The notes: a model not told the origin generated them from the sequence alone. Positions 9,901 through 20,191 are shown, numbered from the stretch's first letter. The stretch: DNA of 64,000 nt from Clostridium gasigenes (GCF_900104115.1 NZ_FNJM01000001.1:763374-827373), one strand, 5' to 3'. Made by a program: numbers and translations.

Positions 9901-10234
9901 GGATTTTAATGAAGGTGATAATTCTGTTTTCCTAATTAGTTTAAAAGCAGGTGGTATTGGTTTAAACCTTACATCTGCAGATATTGTAATACATTTTGAC
10001 CCATGGTGGAATCCAGCAGTTGAAGATCAAGCTACAGATAGAGCTCATAGAATAGGGCAAAAGAATGTAGTGGAAGTTATTAAACTAATATGTAAGGGAA
10101 CTATAGAAGAAAAAATAATTTCACTTCAAGATGAGAAAAGAAGTCTAATAGCAAAGCTTATGGGTGATGATTTATCTAGCATAAATAGCCTTACAGCTTT
10201 AACAGAAGAGGAAATCATAGATTTATTTAATTAA
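6983..10234 (+). CDS. SNF2/SWI2-type DEAD-like ATPase with SWIM zinc finger
   Basis: The protein has 1083 residues. A SWIM-type zinc finger lies near residues 75-97 (CTC ... CCKH). A long middle region of about 500 residues is typical of bacterial SNF2 relatives. The Rad54/HepA-like motor follows: Walker A region GDEMGLGKTLQAI near 648, DEAQ box near 745, and a C-terminal helicase half ending with SLKAGGIGLNLTSAD and DRAHRIGQ. Such ATPases translocate on double-stranded DNA and remodel bound proteins. The particular target in clostridia is unknown. It is a single-gene unit with its own promoter and terminator. All motor motifs look intact. Confidence 0.93.
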   Translation: MIKEILLESFNRDTTGRNGIKGKRILDNDLISTFNSFVEDDLIYIDAKVISENFFNEYSTKIEMDFRNKSIISTYCTCVDYEKHEFAKSNYCCKHLVAIFYKFLRELDTNSTLKERFIDREEGNVFANAKNGILDMLLSDINSNEELKLDVYVNRQNWSNKISADFKIGPKSMSSNKLYVIKDINQFLTAIHNKVPVKYGKDFTFDIKKQKISVANRRLIDFMDQLKDIDGNSNSFTKRQDKNIEGKSIIPPKYLIREFFERIQKHRVYLNEGFFYRPVETDIILGPPNIDLELKLIRDTYILKSSGGMPESLTDKGDVFFYGSSIFIPNYEFCYKINPYLSVFNNTKSVTIPASDEKKILTKLIPEMHMLSDNVKLSVNIKNKIVNEEVEFRFYFDKENSAVTLTLKVKYGIYEFNIFEDCIEKIIYRDTKKEQQMLSMLRGLGFEEIECIFHLIMGDDYIFRFFKNEVDKLQEHGEVYYSENFKGIKHLGSKSINGDIKAGKYNYFEMDFILGDINTSETSNILRAFRSNLKYYKLSNGEYLDLEEIELNKFLKLLDVINPDDEIINNKVSFNKNKGAFVDNFLDDNKIRFIKGKKELKEIRDKFKSIDKLKFKEPKDIKADLREYQKHGYNWFKTLDYLGFGGILGDEMGLGKTLQAITFILSNESSKTLIVAPTSLIYNWHSEIERFAPKLKVAIVNGTPDERETMIKNIDKVDVIITTYNLLKRDLETYKNLEFDYCFLDEAQYIKNSHSQNSKAVKEIKAKSRFALTGTPIENSLMELWSIFDFVMPGYLYDEKKFSVRYHKKLKEEPVVLEELNKLIKPFILRRHKKDVITELPDKIEKKLVVSLNDEQKKIYGTYARHATDLIAKKVRDDEFKSSKIEILSYITKLRQLCLDPSILVDGYTGGSGKIDALIELLHQSIEAGHKILVFSQFTSVLKNISERLNNEYITYSYLDGSIPSEKRMSLVKDFNEGDNSVFLISLKAGGIGLNLTSADIVIHFDPWWNPAVEDQATDRAHRIGQKNVVEVIKLICKGTIEEKIISLQDEKRSLIAKLMGDDLSSINSLTALTEEEIIDLFN

Positions 10235-10240
10235 TATTAT

Positions 10241-10285
10241 AAGCTTCTAACAGATATAGGTTGTATTTGTTGGGGGCTTTATTTA
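10241..10285 (+). terminator. Terminator after the SNF2 gene
   Basis: An 11-pair stem (AAGCTTCTAAC with GTTGGGGGCTT, several G-T pairs) is followed by TATTTATATTT. Confidence 0.65.
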
Positions 10286-10422
10286 TATTTATAAAATCTA
10301 ATTGGGACACTTTTGAAAAATAATCCAGTATTATATCTATAAACTATTTAATAATAGTATTAGAACAAATATAGAACTTAAATATATATTAATAATGATA
10401 GTATATAATATTGGAGGTTTTT

Positions 10423-11229
10423 ATGAGTTATAGTGATATGTATAAATCAATAGGTCTTAAGACCGAACTTAATAGGCTTGAAGTGCAAGTAAATATAGGA
10501 TGGGAAAAGGAACTGCGAACACTTAAGCTACTGGGGTTAAAAGATAATGTTAAAATTTTAGAAATTGGTAGTGGGCCTGGATTTGTAACTGAACGGTTAT
10601 TGAATGCTTTTCCGAGTAGTAATATAGTATGTTTAGATATAGATGAATTAATGCTTAATATTGCAAAGAAGAGACTGGGGCATTATGAGAACAATAGGAT
10701 ATATATTATGCAAGGAAATGTAATGAATATGAAAATAAAGGATGATTTATTTGATTTTGTAGTTGTTAGATTAGTTTTTCAACATTTAAAAGATCCTATA
10801 GGTGCTTTAAAGGAAATTTTCAGAGTTTTAAAACCAGGTGGAAAAGTTATAATAACAGATATCGATAGTGGTATGTGGGGAGTAAGCGAGCCTGAGGTTA
10901 ATAAAGTTATTAATAAGTTTGGAAACATTCAAAAAGCTGGTGGAGGAGATAGAAAAATTGGAAGGAAGCTCTTAAAAATATTGAAAAGTTCTGGATTTAT
11001 AGATTTAGATTTTGAAGCTGTTGTTAAACATAGTGATATGGATGGAATGGATTCATTAAAACCTAAAGTAGATATAAATTCAATAATGAAAAATAATAAC
11101 TTTAATAAAGAACAATTAAGAAAAATTATTTCGATGTATGATAATATATCAGATTCTACAGAATCGGTAGTAATACTAATATTATTAATGGCAAGTGGTA
11201 GGAAGCCATCTAATTTAATAGAAACTTAA
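10423..11229 (+). CDS. Class I SAM-dependent methyltransferase
   Basis: The 268-residue protein has the Rossmann methyltransferase signature ILEIGSGPGFVTERLL near residues 45-60. An acidic residue ends strand 2 (VCLDIDE), and motif IV lies in DDLFDFVVVRLVFQHLKDP. The HLKDPIGALKEIFRVLKPGG stretch is typical of the UbiE/small-molecule group. The acceptor cannot be told from sequence. ATG 10423 is taken as the start because GGAGG lies five bases before it. A TTG at 10411 overlaps that site. It stands between terminators, separate from mutS. Confidence 0.88.
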   Translation: MSYSDMYKSIGLKTELNRLEVQVNIGWEKELRTLKLLGLKDNVKILEIGSGPGFVTERLLNAFPSSNIVCLDIDELMLNIAKKRLGHYENNRIYIMQGNVMNMKIKDDLFDFVVVRLVFQHLKDPIGALKEIFRVLKPGGKVIITDIDSGMWGVSEPEVNKVINKFGNIQKAGGGDRKIGRKLLKILKSSGFIDLDFEAVVKHSDMDGMDSLKPKVDINSIMKNNNFNKEQLRKIISMYDNISDSTESVVILILLMASGRKPSNLIET

Positions 11230-11275
11230 CTAAATAATCTTTTTATGATAAAATAGAATAAAATAAAATAGTAAT

Positions 11276-11297
11276 AAGGGCATTTAAAAATGTCCTT
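11276..11297 (+). other. Hairpin in the mutS leader
   Basis: AAGGGCAT pairs with ATGTCCTT around a TTAAAA loop. Only a short T run follows, and the mutS ribosome site begins six bases later. It could be a weak terminator or a leader structure for mutS. Confidence 0.35.
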
Positions 11298-11316
11298 TAT
11301 AAATGGAGGATACATA

Positions 11317-14061
11317 ATGGCACTTACCCCAATGATGGTACAATATTTTGAGATAAAGGAAAATTACAAGGATTGTATAGTCTTCTTTAGACTAGGTGAT
11401 TTTTATGAGATGTTTTTTGATGATGCAAAAACTGCATCTAGAGAATTAGAACTTGTTTTAACAGGACGAGATTGTGGAATGGAAGAAAGAGCTCCTATGT
11501 GCGGAATTCCTTATCATGCATCTACAACCTATATATCAAGGCTTATAGCTAAAGGATATAAAGTTGCTATTTGCGAACAAGTAGAGGATGTTTCTGTGGC
11601 AAAGGGCATAGTTAAGCGAGATGTAGTTAAAGTAATGACTCCAGGAACATATATAGAACAAAATGCAGGTAGCGAATATAAAAACACATATATAATGACT
11701 ATTTATGAGGAAGGTGGGTACTTTGGTGTTGCCTCTTCTGATATATCAACAGGAGAATTTAAAACAACTGTTTTTATAAATTTAAGAGCTACCCTTCTAG
11801 ATGAAATATCTAAAGTGTCCCCAAAGGAAATTATAATAGATAATAATTTTTCAGATAGTTTATTAAAAGAGATAAGTGATGTAACCACTGCCTTAATTAC
11901 AAAGCGTGACTTGCAAAAGTTCCTCACAAGTGATGAAGAGTTAATTAGTCAATTTAGTGAAGCTGAAGTAGTAGGATTACCACGTGCTTCTAAAATGGCT
12001 TCAGCAGTATTACTTAAGTATATATACGATACTCAAAAAATAAGTTTAAGCAATATAAATCTTTTAGAATACTATGACATAATAAATTATATGACTATTG
12101 ATTGTAATTCAAGAAGAAATTTAGAACTTACAGAAAACCTAAAAGAAAAGTCCAAAAAAGGAAGTCTAATTTGGGTTTTAGATAAGACTGCTACCTCTAT
12201 GGGTGGGAGAAGTATTAGAAAATGGATAGAAGAACCTTTAATTATTAAATCAGAGGTAGAGAAAAGATTAAACGGCGTAGAAGAACTCTGCAATAAGATG
12301 TATTTTAATGAAGATTTAAGAGTGTCACTTAAAGATATCTATGATATTGAAAGAATTGTTGGTAAAATATCAAATAAAAATGCTCATGGTAAGGATCTAG
12401 TATCATTAAGATCATCTTTAAGTAAAATACCTGATATTAAGACTAGACTTAAAGAATGCAATTCTAACCTTTTAAAAGAATGGTTTAATGATTTAGATGA
12501 ACTTTTAGATGTAAATGAACTTTTAACTAGATCACTATTAGATGATCCAACTCTATCACTTAAAGAAGGAAATATTATTAGAGATGGATTCAGTAGTGAA
12601 GTAGATGAACTTAGAACTGCAAAACTTCATGGTAAGGAGTGGATAGCAGCCCTTGAGCATAAGGAAAGAGAATTTACTGGAATTAGATCATTAAAGGTTG
12701 GATATAACAAAGTATTTGGTTATTACATAGAAATTTCAAGAGCTAATTATGGATCTATTCCTGAAGGAAGATATATAAGAAAGCAAACTCTATCTAATGC
12801 TGAGAGGTTCATAACGCAAGAGCTTAAAGAGATGGAAGAAAAGATACTAGGAGCAGAAGAAAAGCTTGTAGGGATTGAATATGACCTTTTTATAGGTATA
12901 AGAGAACAAGTTGAAGAGGAAATAGGAAGACTTAAACAAAGTGCTAGAATTCTAGGTAACTTAGATGCGTTATCAACACTTGCTTTAGTAGCAGTAGAAA
13001 ATGATTATATAAAACCTGAAGTAAACGAAAATGGCATTATAGATATAGTAGACGGAAGACATCCTGTTGTAGAGAAAGTAATTGGAAACGGAGAATTTGT
13101 TTCTAACGATACAATTTTAAACAGTGAAGATAATCAACTTCTATTAATTACTGGACCTAATATGGCTGGTAAATCTACTTATATGAGGCAAGTTGCGTTA
13201 ATTACACTTATGGCACAAATAGGTTCTTTTGTTCCTGCTAAAAAGGCTAACATATCACTATGTGATAAAATTTTTACTAGAATTGGTGCATCCGATGACT
13301 TAGCAGGTGGAAAATCAACTTTCATGGTAGAAATGTGGGAAGTATCTAACATTTTAAAAAATGCAACTTCAAAGAGTCTTGTTCTTTTAGATGAAGTTGG
13401 AAGGGGTACTTCAACTTATGATGGGTTAAGCATTGCTTGGTCAGTAATAGAACACATATGTAATAATAAAAATTTAAGATGTAAAACATTATTTGCTACT
13501 CACTATCATGAGTTAACAAAACTTGAAGGTGTTATTCAAGGAGTTAAAAATTATTCAGTAGCAGTTAAAGAAATAGAAGAAAATATTATTTTTCTAAGAA
13601 AGATAGTTGAAGGTGGGGCAGATCAATCTTATGGTATAGAAGTTGCGAAGCTTGCAGGTATTCCTATGGAAGTTATAAATAGAGCGAAAGAGATATTAGG
13701 TTCTCTTGAAGGAAATAAAACTTTGGAAATAGCACATACTAGAAATACTAAAGAATCTATTATTAATTTAGATACGCCTTGTGATGAACAAGAGATCTGT
13801 GTAACTTTAGTGAAAGAAAATAATGAAACAGATGAAAATGTCAAGGTAGACAAAGTTAGTGAAGTATATGATACAATAGAAGAAAAAATAACAAATAATA
13901 AAATAGATATTCATAATAATAACTTCCAGATGGATTTTACAATGATGGAAAAGGAATCTTTAATAAATAACATATCATCTATTGATATTATGGGATTAAC
14001 ACCTATGGATGCTATGAATACTTTATATAAAATTGTGCAAGAAGCTAAAAGTTTTAAATAA
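11317..14061 (+). CDS. mutS: DNA mismatch repair protein MutS
   Basis: MutS recognises base mismatches and small loops and starts repair with MutL. The product is 914 residues. The mismatch-binding motif (GDFYEMF, Phe-x-Glu) is near residue 30. The connector, lever and clamp domains follow, then the ATPase with Walker [14 protein letters not shown] near 613 and [14 protein letters not shown]. The last 150 residues form a long, acidic, low-complexity linker before the C-terminal helices ([16 protein letters not shown]). ATG 11317 lies seven bases after GGAGG. An upstream in-frame ATG at 11290 has no ribosome site. mutL follows 27 bases downstream, in the usual operon order. Confidence 0.97.
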   Translation: MALTPMMVQYFEIKENYKDCIVFFRLGDFYEMFFDDAKTASRELELVLTGRDCGMEERAPMCGIPYHASTTYISRLIAKGYKVAICEQVEDVSVAKGIVKRDVVKVMTPGTYIEQNAGSEYKNTYIMTIYEEGGYFGVASSDISTGEFKTTVFINLRATLLDEISKVSPKEIIIDNNFSDSLLKEISDVTTALITKRDLQKFLTSDEELISQFSEAEVVGLPRASKMASAVLLKYIYDTQKISLSNINLLEYYDIINYMTIDCNSRRNLELTENLKEKSKKGSLIWVLDKTATSMGGRSIRKWIEEPLIIKSEVEKRLNGVEELCNKMYFNEDLRVSLKDIYDIERIVGKISNKNAHGKDLVSLRSSLSKIPDIKTRLKECNSNLLKEWFNDLDELLDVNELLTRSLLDDPTLSLKEGNIIRDGFSSEVDELRTAKLHGKEWIAALEHKEREFTGIRSLKVGYNKVFGYYIEISRANYGSIPEGRYIRKQTLSNAERFITQELKEMEEKILGAEEKLVGIEYDLFIGIREQVEEEIGRLKQSARILGNLDALSTLALVAVENDYIKPEVNENGIIDIVDGRHPVVEKVIGNGEFVSNDTILNSEDNQLLLITGPNMAGKSTYMRQVALITLMAQIGSFVPAKKANISLCDKIFTRIGASDDLAGGKSTFMVEMWEVSNILKNATSKSLVLLDEVGRGTSTYDGLSIAWSVIEHICNNKNLRCKTLFATHYHELTKLEGVIQGVKNYSVAVKEIEENIIFLRKIVEGGADQSYGIEVAKLAGIPMEVINRAKEILGSLEGNKTLEIAHTRNTKESIINLDTPCDEQEICVTLVKENNETDENVKVDKVSEVYDTIEEKITNNKIDIHNNNFQMDFTMMEKESLINNISSIDIMGLTPMDAMNTLYKIVQEAKSFK

Positions 14062-14088
14062 AAATTAAAATAGAGGTAGGGTGGGAAT

Positions 14089-16092
14089 ATGAAAAGAATT
14101 AATATTTTAGATCAGAATACTTCAAATAAAATAGCAGCTGGAGAAGTGGTAGAGAGACCCTCCTCTGTTGTTAAAGAACTAATTGAAAATTCTATTGATG
14201 CAAATGCTAAAAATATTACTATAGAGATTGAGGATGGGGGATCTGCATTAATTAGAATTATAGATGATGGAGATGGCATACATAAGGATGACATATCAAA
14301 AGCATTTTTACCTCATGCAACTTCAAAAATTAAATCAGTTGAGGATATTTATTCTATAATCTCACTAGGGTTTAGAGGAGAGGCATTAGCTTCTATAGCA
14401 TCAGTTAGCTGTGTAAATTTGAAAAGCAAGCCTCAAGATGAAGATTTTGGTGCTGAAATTACTATAGAGGATGGAAAAATATTAGAGGTTAAAGAGGTAG
14501 GCCTAAATAAGGGAACTATTATGGAAGTTAAGGACTTATTCTTTAACATCCCAGCTAGGAAAAAGTTTTTGAAAACCTCATCAAGAGAAGGCTCTTTAAT
14601 TAATGATATAGTAAATAGAATAGCCTTATCTAACCCAGGTATTTCTTTTAAATATTTTAACTCTGGAAAGAAAATTTTACATACATATGGAAGCGGAAAC
14701 CTCAAAGATGTAATAAGAACTATTTATGGGAAAACTATAAGTGACAATTTAATTTATTTTGAATCTAATGGAGATGAGATATCTATAAGTGGATATATAG
14801 GAAAAGAAGAAATAGCAAGAGGTTCTAGAAATAATCAAAGTATTTTTGTTAATGGAAGATATGTAAAAAATAGAACTTTAGTTGCAGCAGTAGAAAATGC
14901 CTTTAAATCTTTTGCTACAGTTAATAAATTTCCTTTCTTTGTTTTATTTGTAGATGTATATCCTGAATTTGTAGATGTTAATATTCATCCAAGTAAAGAA
15001 GAAATTAAATTTAAAGAAGATAGAGTTGTATTTAAGAAAATTTTCGAGTCTGTACATAGAGCTTTTAAAGAAGAGGTATTTAACTCTTTCCAAGTGCCAG
15101 AAGAAAGATATAATGAACAAAATGAAATACCTTCTGTAGTTGTAGAGAATATGTCTTTTAATATTAATTATAAGGAATCTCCTTATAATTATGAAAAAGA
15201 AGAAAAATTAAAAGAATCACCTGAAAAACCAGTAATAAGAGAAGTGATGACATCTATAACTATCGATGATGTTAAAAAGGAAGAGGATCTATATAACAAG
15301 TTACGCTCCTTAGGAGATAAAGGTAAGTTAAATCCTAATGAAGGATTTCCATTTCAATATACTACTGACATAAGCGTTAAAGAAAGACATGTTGCTTCAT
15401 CTGATGATAAAGCAACTAATGTAATAAATAGTTTAAGTGATAACAGCATAGATTATGAGAAAATAGAAGTTTATAAATCAGAAGTCCATAAAAGTGTTGA
15501 AAACTGCCCTAAATTTCCAAATCTTAGAATTATAGGGCAGTTTAATAAAACTTATATTTTAGCAGAATATGAAGAGGTGCTTTATTTAATAGATCAACAT
15601 GCAGCTCATGAAAAGATATTATTTGAGAAGTATTTAAAACAAATTGAAAGTGGTAGTATTATAATTCAACCATTACTTATTCCAGCTTTAATTGATTTAA
15701 CTATTGATGATTATTGCTATTACGAAGAAAATAAAGAAATTTTCAATAAGGCTGGATTTAATATAGAAGCATTTGGAGGAAATACAGTATCTATTAAGGA
15801 AGTACCTTATTTCCTTGGGAAATTAGATCCTAAGAATTTATTTATAAGTATATTAGATAACCTTAAAAACTTAGGGTCAGGAAAAACAACTGAAGTAAAA
15901 TATAATAGGATATCTACAATGGCATGTAAAGCGGCCGTTAAGGCTAATGACTATTTAACTGAAATAGAAATGCAAAAATTAATTAGTGATTTAAGATTTA
16001 TAGAAGATCCATTCCATTGCCCGCATGGTAGACCAGCTATTATTAAATTTACTGCTTATGAGTTAGATAAAAAATTTAGAAGAATCGTCTAG
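14089..16092 (+). CDS. mutL: DNA mismatch repair endonuclease MutL
   Basis: MutL couples MutS recognition to strand nicking. It has 667 residues. The GHKL ATPase domain is at the N terminus (IAAGEVVERPSSVVKELIEN, then DDGDGI and FRGEALASI). A variable acidic linker spans roughly residues 340-470. The C-terminal dimer/endonuclease domain carries DQHAAHEKILFE near 501, ACKAAVKAND near 610 and CPHGRP near 643. These are the metal-binding motifs of a nicking MutL, as expected in bacteria without MutH. It is read with mutS, miaA and probably hfq. Confidence 0.97.
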   Translation: MKRINILDQNTSNKIAAGEVVERPSSVVKELIENSIDANAKNITIEIEDGGSALIRIIDDGDGIHKDDISKAFLPHATSKIKSVEDIYSIISLGFRGEALASIASVSCVNLKSKPQDEDFGAEITIEDGKILEVKEVGLNKGTIMEVKDLFFNIPARKKFLKTSSREGSLINDIVNRIALSNPGISFKYFNSGKKILHTYGSGNLKDVIRTIYGKTISDNLIYFESNGDEISISGYIGKEEIARGSRNNQSIFVNGRYVKNRTLVAAVENAFKSFATVNKFPFFVLFVDVYPEFVDVNIHPSKEEIKFKEDRVVFKKIFESVHRAFKEEVFNSFQVPEERYNEQNEIPSVVVENMSFNINYKESPYNYEKEEKLKESPEKPVIREVMTSITIDDVKKEEDLYNKLRSLGDKGKLNPNEGFPFQYTTDISVKERHVASSDDKATNVINSLSDNSIDYEKIEVYKSEVHKSVENCPKFPNLRIIGQFNKTYILAEYEEVLYLIDQHAAHEKILFEKYLKQIESGSIIIQPLLIPALIDLTIDDYCYYEENKEIFNKAGFNIEAFGGNTVSIKEVPYFLGKLDPKNLFISILDNLKNLGSGKTTEVKYNRISTMACKAAVKANDYLTEIEMQKLISDLRFIEDPFHCPHGRPAIIKFTAYELDKKFRRIV

Positions 16093-16110
16093 ATAAGGAG
16101 ACTACTAACT

Positions 16111-17040
16111 ATGAAAAAAAAAATACTGGTTCTTGCAGGGCCAACAGCAGTTGGTAAAACTGAATTATCTATTAAACTTGCTAAAGAATTAAATGGAGAG
16201 ATAATTTCTACAGATTCTATGCAAATTTATAAACATATGGATATTGGTTCAGCTAAAATTACCGCTGAGGAAATGGATGGGGTAGCTCATCATATGATAG
16301 ATATAGTTGAGCCACATGAAGAATTTTCAGTTGCAGAGTTTAAGCGAATTGCTGAAATATGTATTGAAGATGTTTTAAGACGGGGTAAGCTACCTATTTT
16401 AGTTGGAGGCACAGGGCTATATATAAATGCCCTAACTTGCAATATGACATTTACAGAGGCAAAGAAGGATGATACCTATAGAGCTGAACTTGAATCCTTA
16501 GCTAATGAGCATGGAAATGAATACATTCATGGGTTACTTAAAAAAATTGATCCTATAAGTTATAGGGATATTCATGCTAATAATAGAAAAAGAGTAATTA
16601 GAGCATTAGAGGTATATAAAATAACTAGCAAACCTTTTAGTTCTTATAATCTAGGTAAAGATATTTATAATGGTAAATATGATGTTTGTTATATAGTTTT
16701 AAATATGGGTAGATCTAAACTTTATGGACGAATAGACAAAAGAGTAGATATGATGATGGAAAAAGGATTAGTAGATGAATGTATAAATCTTAGGAATTTA
16801 GGTAATACTTCAAATATGCAGTCAATGAAGGGAATAGGATATAAAGAAATGTTTTACTATTTAGATGGAGATATATCTTTAGAAGATACTATTGATCTAA
16901 TAAAGCAAGGGTCAAGAAATTATGCTAAAAGACAATTAAGTTGGTTTAGGCGTGACCCAAGAGCAATCTTCTTAGATAAAGATGCTATGAAAGGTGACGA
17001 AATATTCAGAAAAATAGTTGGTGACATTGACAGCTTATAA
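16111..17040 (+). CDS. miaA: tRNA dimethylallyltransferase MiaA
   Basis: MiaA transfers a dimethylallyl group to N6 of adenosine 37 in UNN-reading tRNAs, the step before MiaB. The 309-residue protein has a P-loop [11 protein letters not shown] at residues 9-19. The [17 protein letters not shown] segment binds tRNA and substrate, and [10 protein letters not shown] follows. It starts 18 bases after mutL behind AAGGAG. It continues the mutS-mutL transcription unit, and hfq follows 48 bases later. Confidence 0.97.
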   Translation: MKKKILVLAGPTAVGKTELSIKLAKELNGEIISTDSMQIYKHMDIGSAKITAEEMDGVAHHMIDIVEPHEEFSVAEFKRIAEICIEDVLRRGKLPILVGGTGLYINALTCNMTFTEAKKDDTYRAELESLANEHGNEYIHGLLKKIDPISYRDIHANNRKRVIRALEVYKITSKPFSSYNLGKDIYNGKYDVCYIVLNMGRSKLYGRIDKRVDMMMEKGLVDECINLRNLGNTSNMQSMKGIGYKEMFYYLDGDISLEDTIDLIKQGSRNYAKRQLSWFRRDPRAIFLDKDAMKGDEIFRKIVGDIDSL

Positions 17041-17088
17041 GGTTATAATTAATTTATAAATATAACTAATGTGTCGGAGGTACTAGAA

Positions 17089-17334
17089 GTGAATAAACAA
17101 ATAAATAATTTGCAAGATATTTTTCTAAATGGAGCTAGGAAGAATACGGTTCCAGTTACTATTTATTTAACAAATGGTTTTCAATTAAAAGGTTATGTTA
17201 AGGGTTTTGATAGTTTTACTGTTGTTTTAGATTCTGATGGTAAACAAATGTTAGTATATAAACATGCAATTACTACTATAACCCCAGGAAAGCCAATATC
17301 ATTTAATAATAATATTGAAGATAATGAATTTTAG
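17089..17334 (+). CDS. hfq: RNA chaperone Hfq
   Basis: Hfq forms a hexameric ring that binds U-rich and A-rich RNA. The Sm1 motif ([19 protein letters not shown]) and the Sm2 motif ([13 protein letters not shown]) are clear. GTG 17089 is preferred because CGGAGG lies eight bases before it, giving 81 residues. Starting at an in-frame GTG at 17071 would put the ribosome site inside the gene. The short acidic tail (NNIEDNEF) is usual for Firmicutes. It closes the mutS-mutL-miaA-hfq unit. Confidence 0.96.
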   Translation: MNKQINNLQDIFLNGARKNTVPVTIYLTNGFQLKGYVKGFDSFTVVLDSDGKQMLVYKHAITTITPGKPISFNNNIEDNEF

Positions 17335-17335
17335 G

Positions 17336-17369
17336 AAATAGGCAAAATAATTTTGCCTATTTTATTTTT
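17336..17369 (+). terminator. Terminator after hfq
   Basis: Perfect arms AAATAGGCAAAA and TTTTGCCTATTT with a TAA loop are followed by TATTTTTC. The stem starts two bases after the hfq stop. Confidence 0.92.
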
Positions 17370-17382
17370 CGTGTTTTTTTAG

Positions 17383-17388
17383 TATAAT
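17383..17388 (+). promoter_or_regulatory. -10 element for the YnbB-like gene
   Basis: TATAAT lies 54 bases before the next start codon, after the hfq terminator. No good -35 is seen. Confidence 0.45.
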
Positions 17389-17442
17389 TAGTAATAAGGT
17401 GTTTAATTTTGTTTAAAAACGCTGAATTCAAGGAGGCTTATT

Positions 17443-18720
17443 ATGTTAAATATAACTAAAGAAATGATGATGAAATCATATAATATAAAAGAAAATACTT
17501 TTGAATTATATAAAAAAGCTTTAAAAGACGTTGAAGAAAGCTTTAAAATTTACGATGAAATAAGAGAATTTAATCAATTAAAGGTTCTAAAAGCATTTCA
17601 AGAAGAAAGGATTAGTGATGCACATTTTACTAATTCATCGGGATATGGATACGATGATATTGGAAGAGATTCATTAGATAAGGTTTATGCACGAATATTT
17701 AATACAGAATCTGCTTTAGTTAGACCTCATTTTGTAAATGGAACACATGCTATAGGCTGTGCATTAATGGGAAATTTAAGACCGGGAGATACTATGGTTA
17801 GTATAGCAGGTACTCCATATGATACTTTGCTTAATATTATAGGAATTAACGGAAAAGAAAATATAGGTTCTTTAAAAGAATATGGTATCAAATATAAACA
17901 AGTTGATTTACTTAATGAAAAATTTGACCATGAGAAAATTAAAGAAGTTTTAACTTCAGATAATTCAATAAAACTTATACATATACAAAGAAGTACTGGG
18001 TACGGGTGGAGAAGGTCATTTTTAGTATCCGAGCTTGGAGAAATAATTAACTTTATAAAGAGTATAAGAAATGATGTTCTTGTATTTGTTGATAATTGTT
18101 ATGGAGAATTTATAGATATAATAGAACCAACTGATGTTGGAGCTGATTTAATAGCAGGTTCATTAATTAAGAATATCGGTGGGGGAATTGCACCAAGTGG
18201 AGGATACATAGCTGGAAAAGCTAATTATGTTCAGCAAGCAGCATTTAGATTAACTACGCCTGGAGTAGGTGGAGAGTGTGGAGCTACATTTGGACTAATG
18301 CGAACTTTGTATCAAGGGTTGTTCTTAGCGCCTCATATATCTATGGAAGCGGTTAAAGGAGCTATTTTTGCATCAAGAATAATGGAACTTGCAGGGTTTG
18401 AAGTATTACCTAAATATACAGATAAAAGAAGTGATATTATTCAAGCTATTAAAATAGGGAATAGAGAACAGCTTATAAAATTCTGTACTGGAATACAAAA
18501 AGGATCTCCAATAGATTCATTTGTAGAGTGTGAACCGTGGGCAATGCCAGGATACACAGATGAAGTAATTATGGCAGCAGGCGCATTTATTCAAGGATCA
18601 TCAATAGAACTTTCTGCTGATGCACCAATAAGAGAGCCTTTTATTGCTTATTTACAAGGTGGATTAACATTTGATCACGCTAAAATAGGTATTCTTATTT
18701 CGTTAAATAATATAATTTAA
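17443..18720 (+). CDS. ynbB: PLP-dependent methionine gamma-lyase family protein (YnbB/aluminium resistance type)
   Basis: The 425-residue protein belongs to the Cys/Met-metabolism PLP group often named aluminium resistance protein or YnbB. The family signature is DDIGRDSLDKVYARIFN, followed by VRPHFVNGTHAIGCALMGN. The probable PLP lysine is near residue 243, in LIAGSLIKNIGGGIAP. The physiological substrate is unproven. In Bacillus the gene also lies near hfq, so synteny supports the call. It has its own promoter and ends at a long two-way terminator. Confidence 0.92.
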   Translation: MLNITKEMMMKSYNIKENTFELYKKALKDVEESFKIYDEIREFNQLKVLKAFQEERISDAHFTNSSGYGYDDIGRDSLDKVYARIFNTESALVRPHFVNGTHAIGCALMGNLRPGDTMVSIAGTPYDTLLNIIGINGKENIGSLKEYGIKYKQVDLLNEKFDHEKIKEVLTSDNSIKLIHIQRSTGYGWRRSFLVSELGEIINFIKSIRNDVLVFVDNCYGEFIDIIEPTDVGADLIAGSLIKNIGGGIAPSGGYIAGKANYVQQAAFRLTTPGVGGECGATFGLMRTLYQGLFLAPHISMEAVKGAIFASRIMELAGFEVLPKYTDKRSDIIQAIKIGNREQLIKFCTGIQKGSPIDSFVECEPWAMPGYTDEVIMAAGAFIQGSSIELSADAPIREPFIAYLQGGLTFDHAKIGILISLNNII

Positions 18721-18746
18721 ATATTTATTGATAAATAGGGGACGTG

Positions 18747-18807
18747 AAAATAAATAGCAAGTCAAATATGCGAAATAAATTCGATGTATTGACTTGCTAT
18801 TTATTTA
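18747..18807. terminator. Two-way terminator between convergent genes
   Basis: An inverted repeat with outer arms AAATAAATAGCAAGTCAA and TTGACTTGCTATTTATTT has further pairing inside. It stops both the YnbB-like gene (+) and the DUF3267 gene (-). Confidence 0.9.
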
Positions 18808-18819
18808 AAGTTAACCTTA

Positions 18820-19407
18820 TTATTTTATAGATTCAGATTTAAAATAAAAATCATATTCATTAACTATTAATTTCCCGTTTGGGGGTGCATTTTTGATAAC
18901 AAAAATAAAATTTAATAAATCCACTCCAGATTTAATTGAATTTGCACTAGCTATAGCATATAAGAATAAATTAAATCCTAATAAATAGCTTGCTACAGTA
19001 GGTATAATAGTAAACACTATAAATGGCAGTATAATTAATACTAATGCTCTTGATTTAGATATAGTCCCGTCGAAATAAGAAACTAATTTTAATTTTATTA
19101 AAGAATATCTGATAATTACATTATCTTTAGTTTTATAACATAGTACATGTAAAAATTCATGAGGAATTATTATAAACAAATAACTCACTACTAATAAAAC
19201 TAAGAATATAAGTCCTGTTTTTAATACTCTATCTAAATAAAAAAGATTATAACCTAGCCCAAAAGCATAAATACAAGCCATAATCAATTCAATAAGTAGT
19301 TTTATAAAGCTAAAATATTTTTTTTTAAGTGAATGAATTGCTTTCCATTCATTATTTAAATCTAAACAGGTACAGTTATATGGAGTATTTCCTTTTAAAA
19401 ATTTCAT
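18820..19407 (-). CDS. DUF3267 family membrane protein, putative zinc metallopeptidase
   Basis: The 195-residue protein has four or five hydrophobic segments. A zincin motif HEFLH (in IIPHEFLHVLCY) near residue 105 lies at the end of the second membrane pair. This is the DUF3267 layout, thought to be an intramembrane or membrane-surface peptidase. Substrate and function are unknown. The ATG follows GAGGG. A short palindrome (TCACATA/TATGTGA, about 19424-19440) lies just upstream and could be an operator or hairpin. It converges with the YnbB-like gene. Confidence 0.75.
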   Translation of the reverse strand: MKFLKGNTPYNCTCLDLNNEWKAIHSLKKKYFSFIKLLIELIMACIYAFGLGYNLFYLDRVLKTGLIFLVLLVVSYLFIIIPHEFLHVLCYKTKDNVIIRYSLIKLKLVSYFDGTISKSRALVLIILPFIVFTIIPTVASYLLGFNLFLYAIASANSIKSGVDLLNFIFVIKNAPPNGKLIVNEYDFYFKSESIK

Positions 19408-19524
19408 AAATAACCCTCACAATCACATATTATTATGTGACTCTAAAGGGTAGGGAACTGAAAGAAAATAAAAAGCCAAAGAACCTGACTGGTTATTTTT
19501 TAAAAATTCCTTATACATATTAAA

Positions 19525-19563
19525 TAAAAAAGAGTCACACAATAATGTATGACTCTTTTTTAT
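19525..19563 (-). terminator. Terminator after lexA
   Basis: Arms AAAAAAGAGTCA and TGACTCTTTTTT lie directly after the lexA stop. They give a T run on the minus strand. Confidence 0.85.
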
Positions 19564-20169
19564 CTAATATGTTCTAAATAATCCGACCAACTTTCCTAAT
19601 ATACTACAGTCTTTAACTATAATAGGGGATAAAGCATCATTTTCGGGTTGTAATCTAATATGATCACTTTCTTTATAAAAGGTTTTTATAGTTGCGTGAT
19701 TATCTATTAAAGCAACAACAATATCTCCATTAACAGCTGTTTGATTTTGTTCTATAATAGCTAAATCACCGTCGTTTATACCTGCATTAATCATACTGTC
19801 ACCAACAACCTTTAGCATAAATAGTTCCTGATTATGTTTAATATAATCAATAGGAATAGGAAATAAATCTTCTATATTTTCTGTAGCTAAAATAGGTATT
19901 CCGGCAGTAACTCTACCTATAATGGGTATATAAAGCATTTCTTTTTTAGGGCAATTTGGATCTATAATTTCTAAAGCTCTAGGTTTAGTGGGATCTCTTT
20001 TTAGCAATCCCTTTTTTTCTAATCTTTTTAAATGACCATGAACAGTAGAGGTTGATTTTAAATTCACTGCATCGCATATTTCTCTAACCGATGGTGGATA
20101 CCCTTTACTGGCAGTGTGTATTTTTAAAAATTCAAAAATTTCTAATTGTTTATCCTTTAAAATATTCAT
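19564..20169 (-). CDS. lexA: SOS repressor LexA
   Basis: LexA represses DNA-damage genes and cleaves itself when RecA is activated. It has 201 residues. A winged-helix DNA-binding domain comes first ([20 protein letters not shown]). The cleavage bond is Ala89-Gly90 in GRVTAGIP. The catalytic pair is Ser125 (GDSMINAG) and Lys162 (ATIKTFYK). All are intact. The promoter overlaps a GAAC-N4-GTTT operator, so it is probably autoregulated. It is divergent from the small acidic gene at 20379. Confidence 0.97.
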   Translation of the reverse strand: MNILKDKQLEIFEFLKIHTASKGYPPSVREICDAVNLKSTSTVHGHLKRLEKKGLLKRDPTKPRALEIIDPNCPKKEMLYIPIIGRVTAGIPILATENIEDLFPIPIDYIKHNQELFMLKVVGDSMINAGINDGDLAIIEQNQTAVNGDIVVALIDNHATIKTFYKESDHIRLQPENDALSPIIVKDCSILGKLVGLFRTY

Positions 20170-20191
20170 TTTAACACCTCGCTATTATCAG

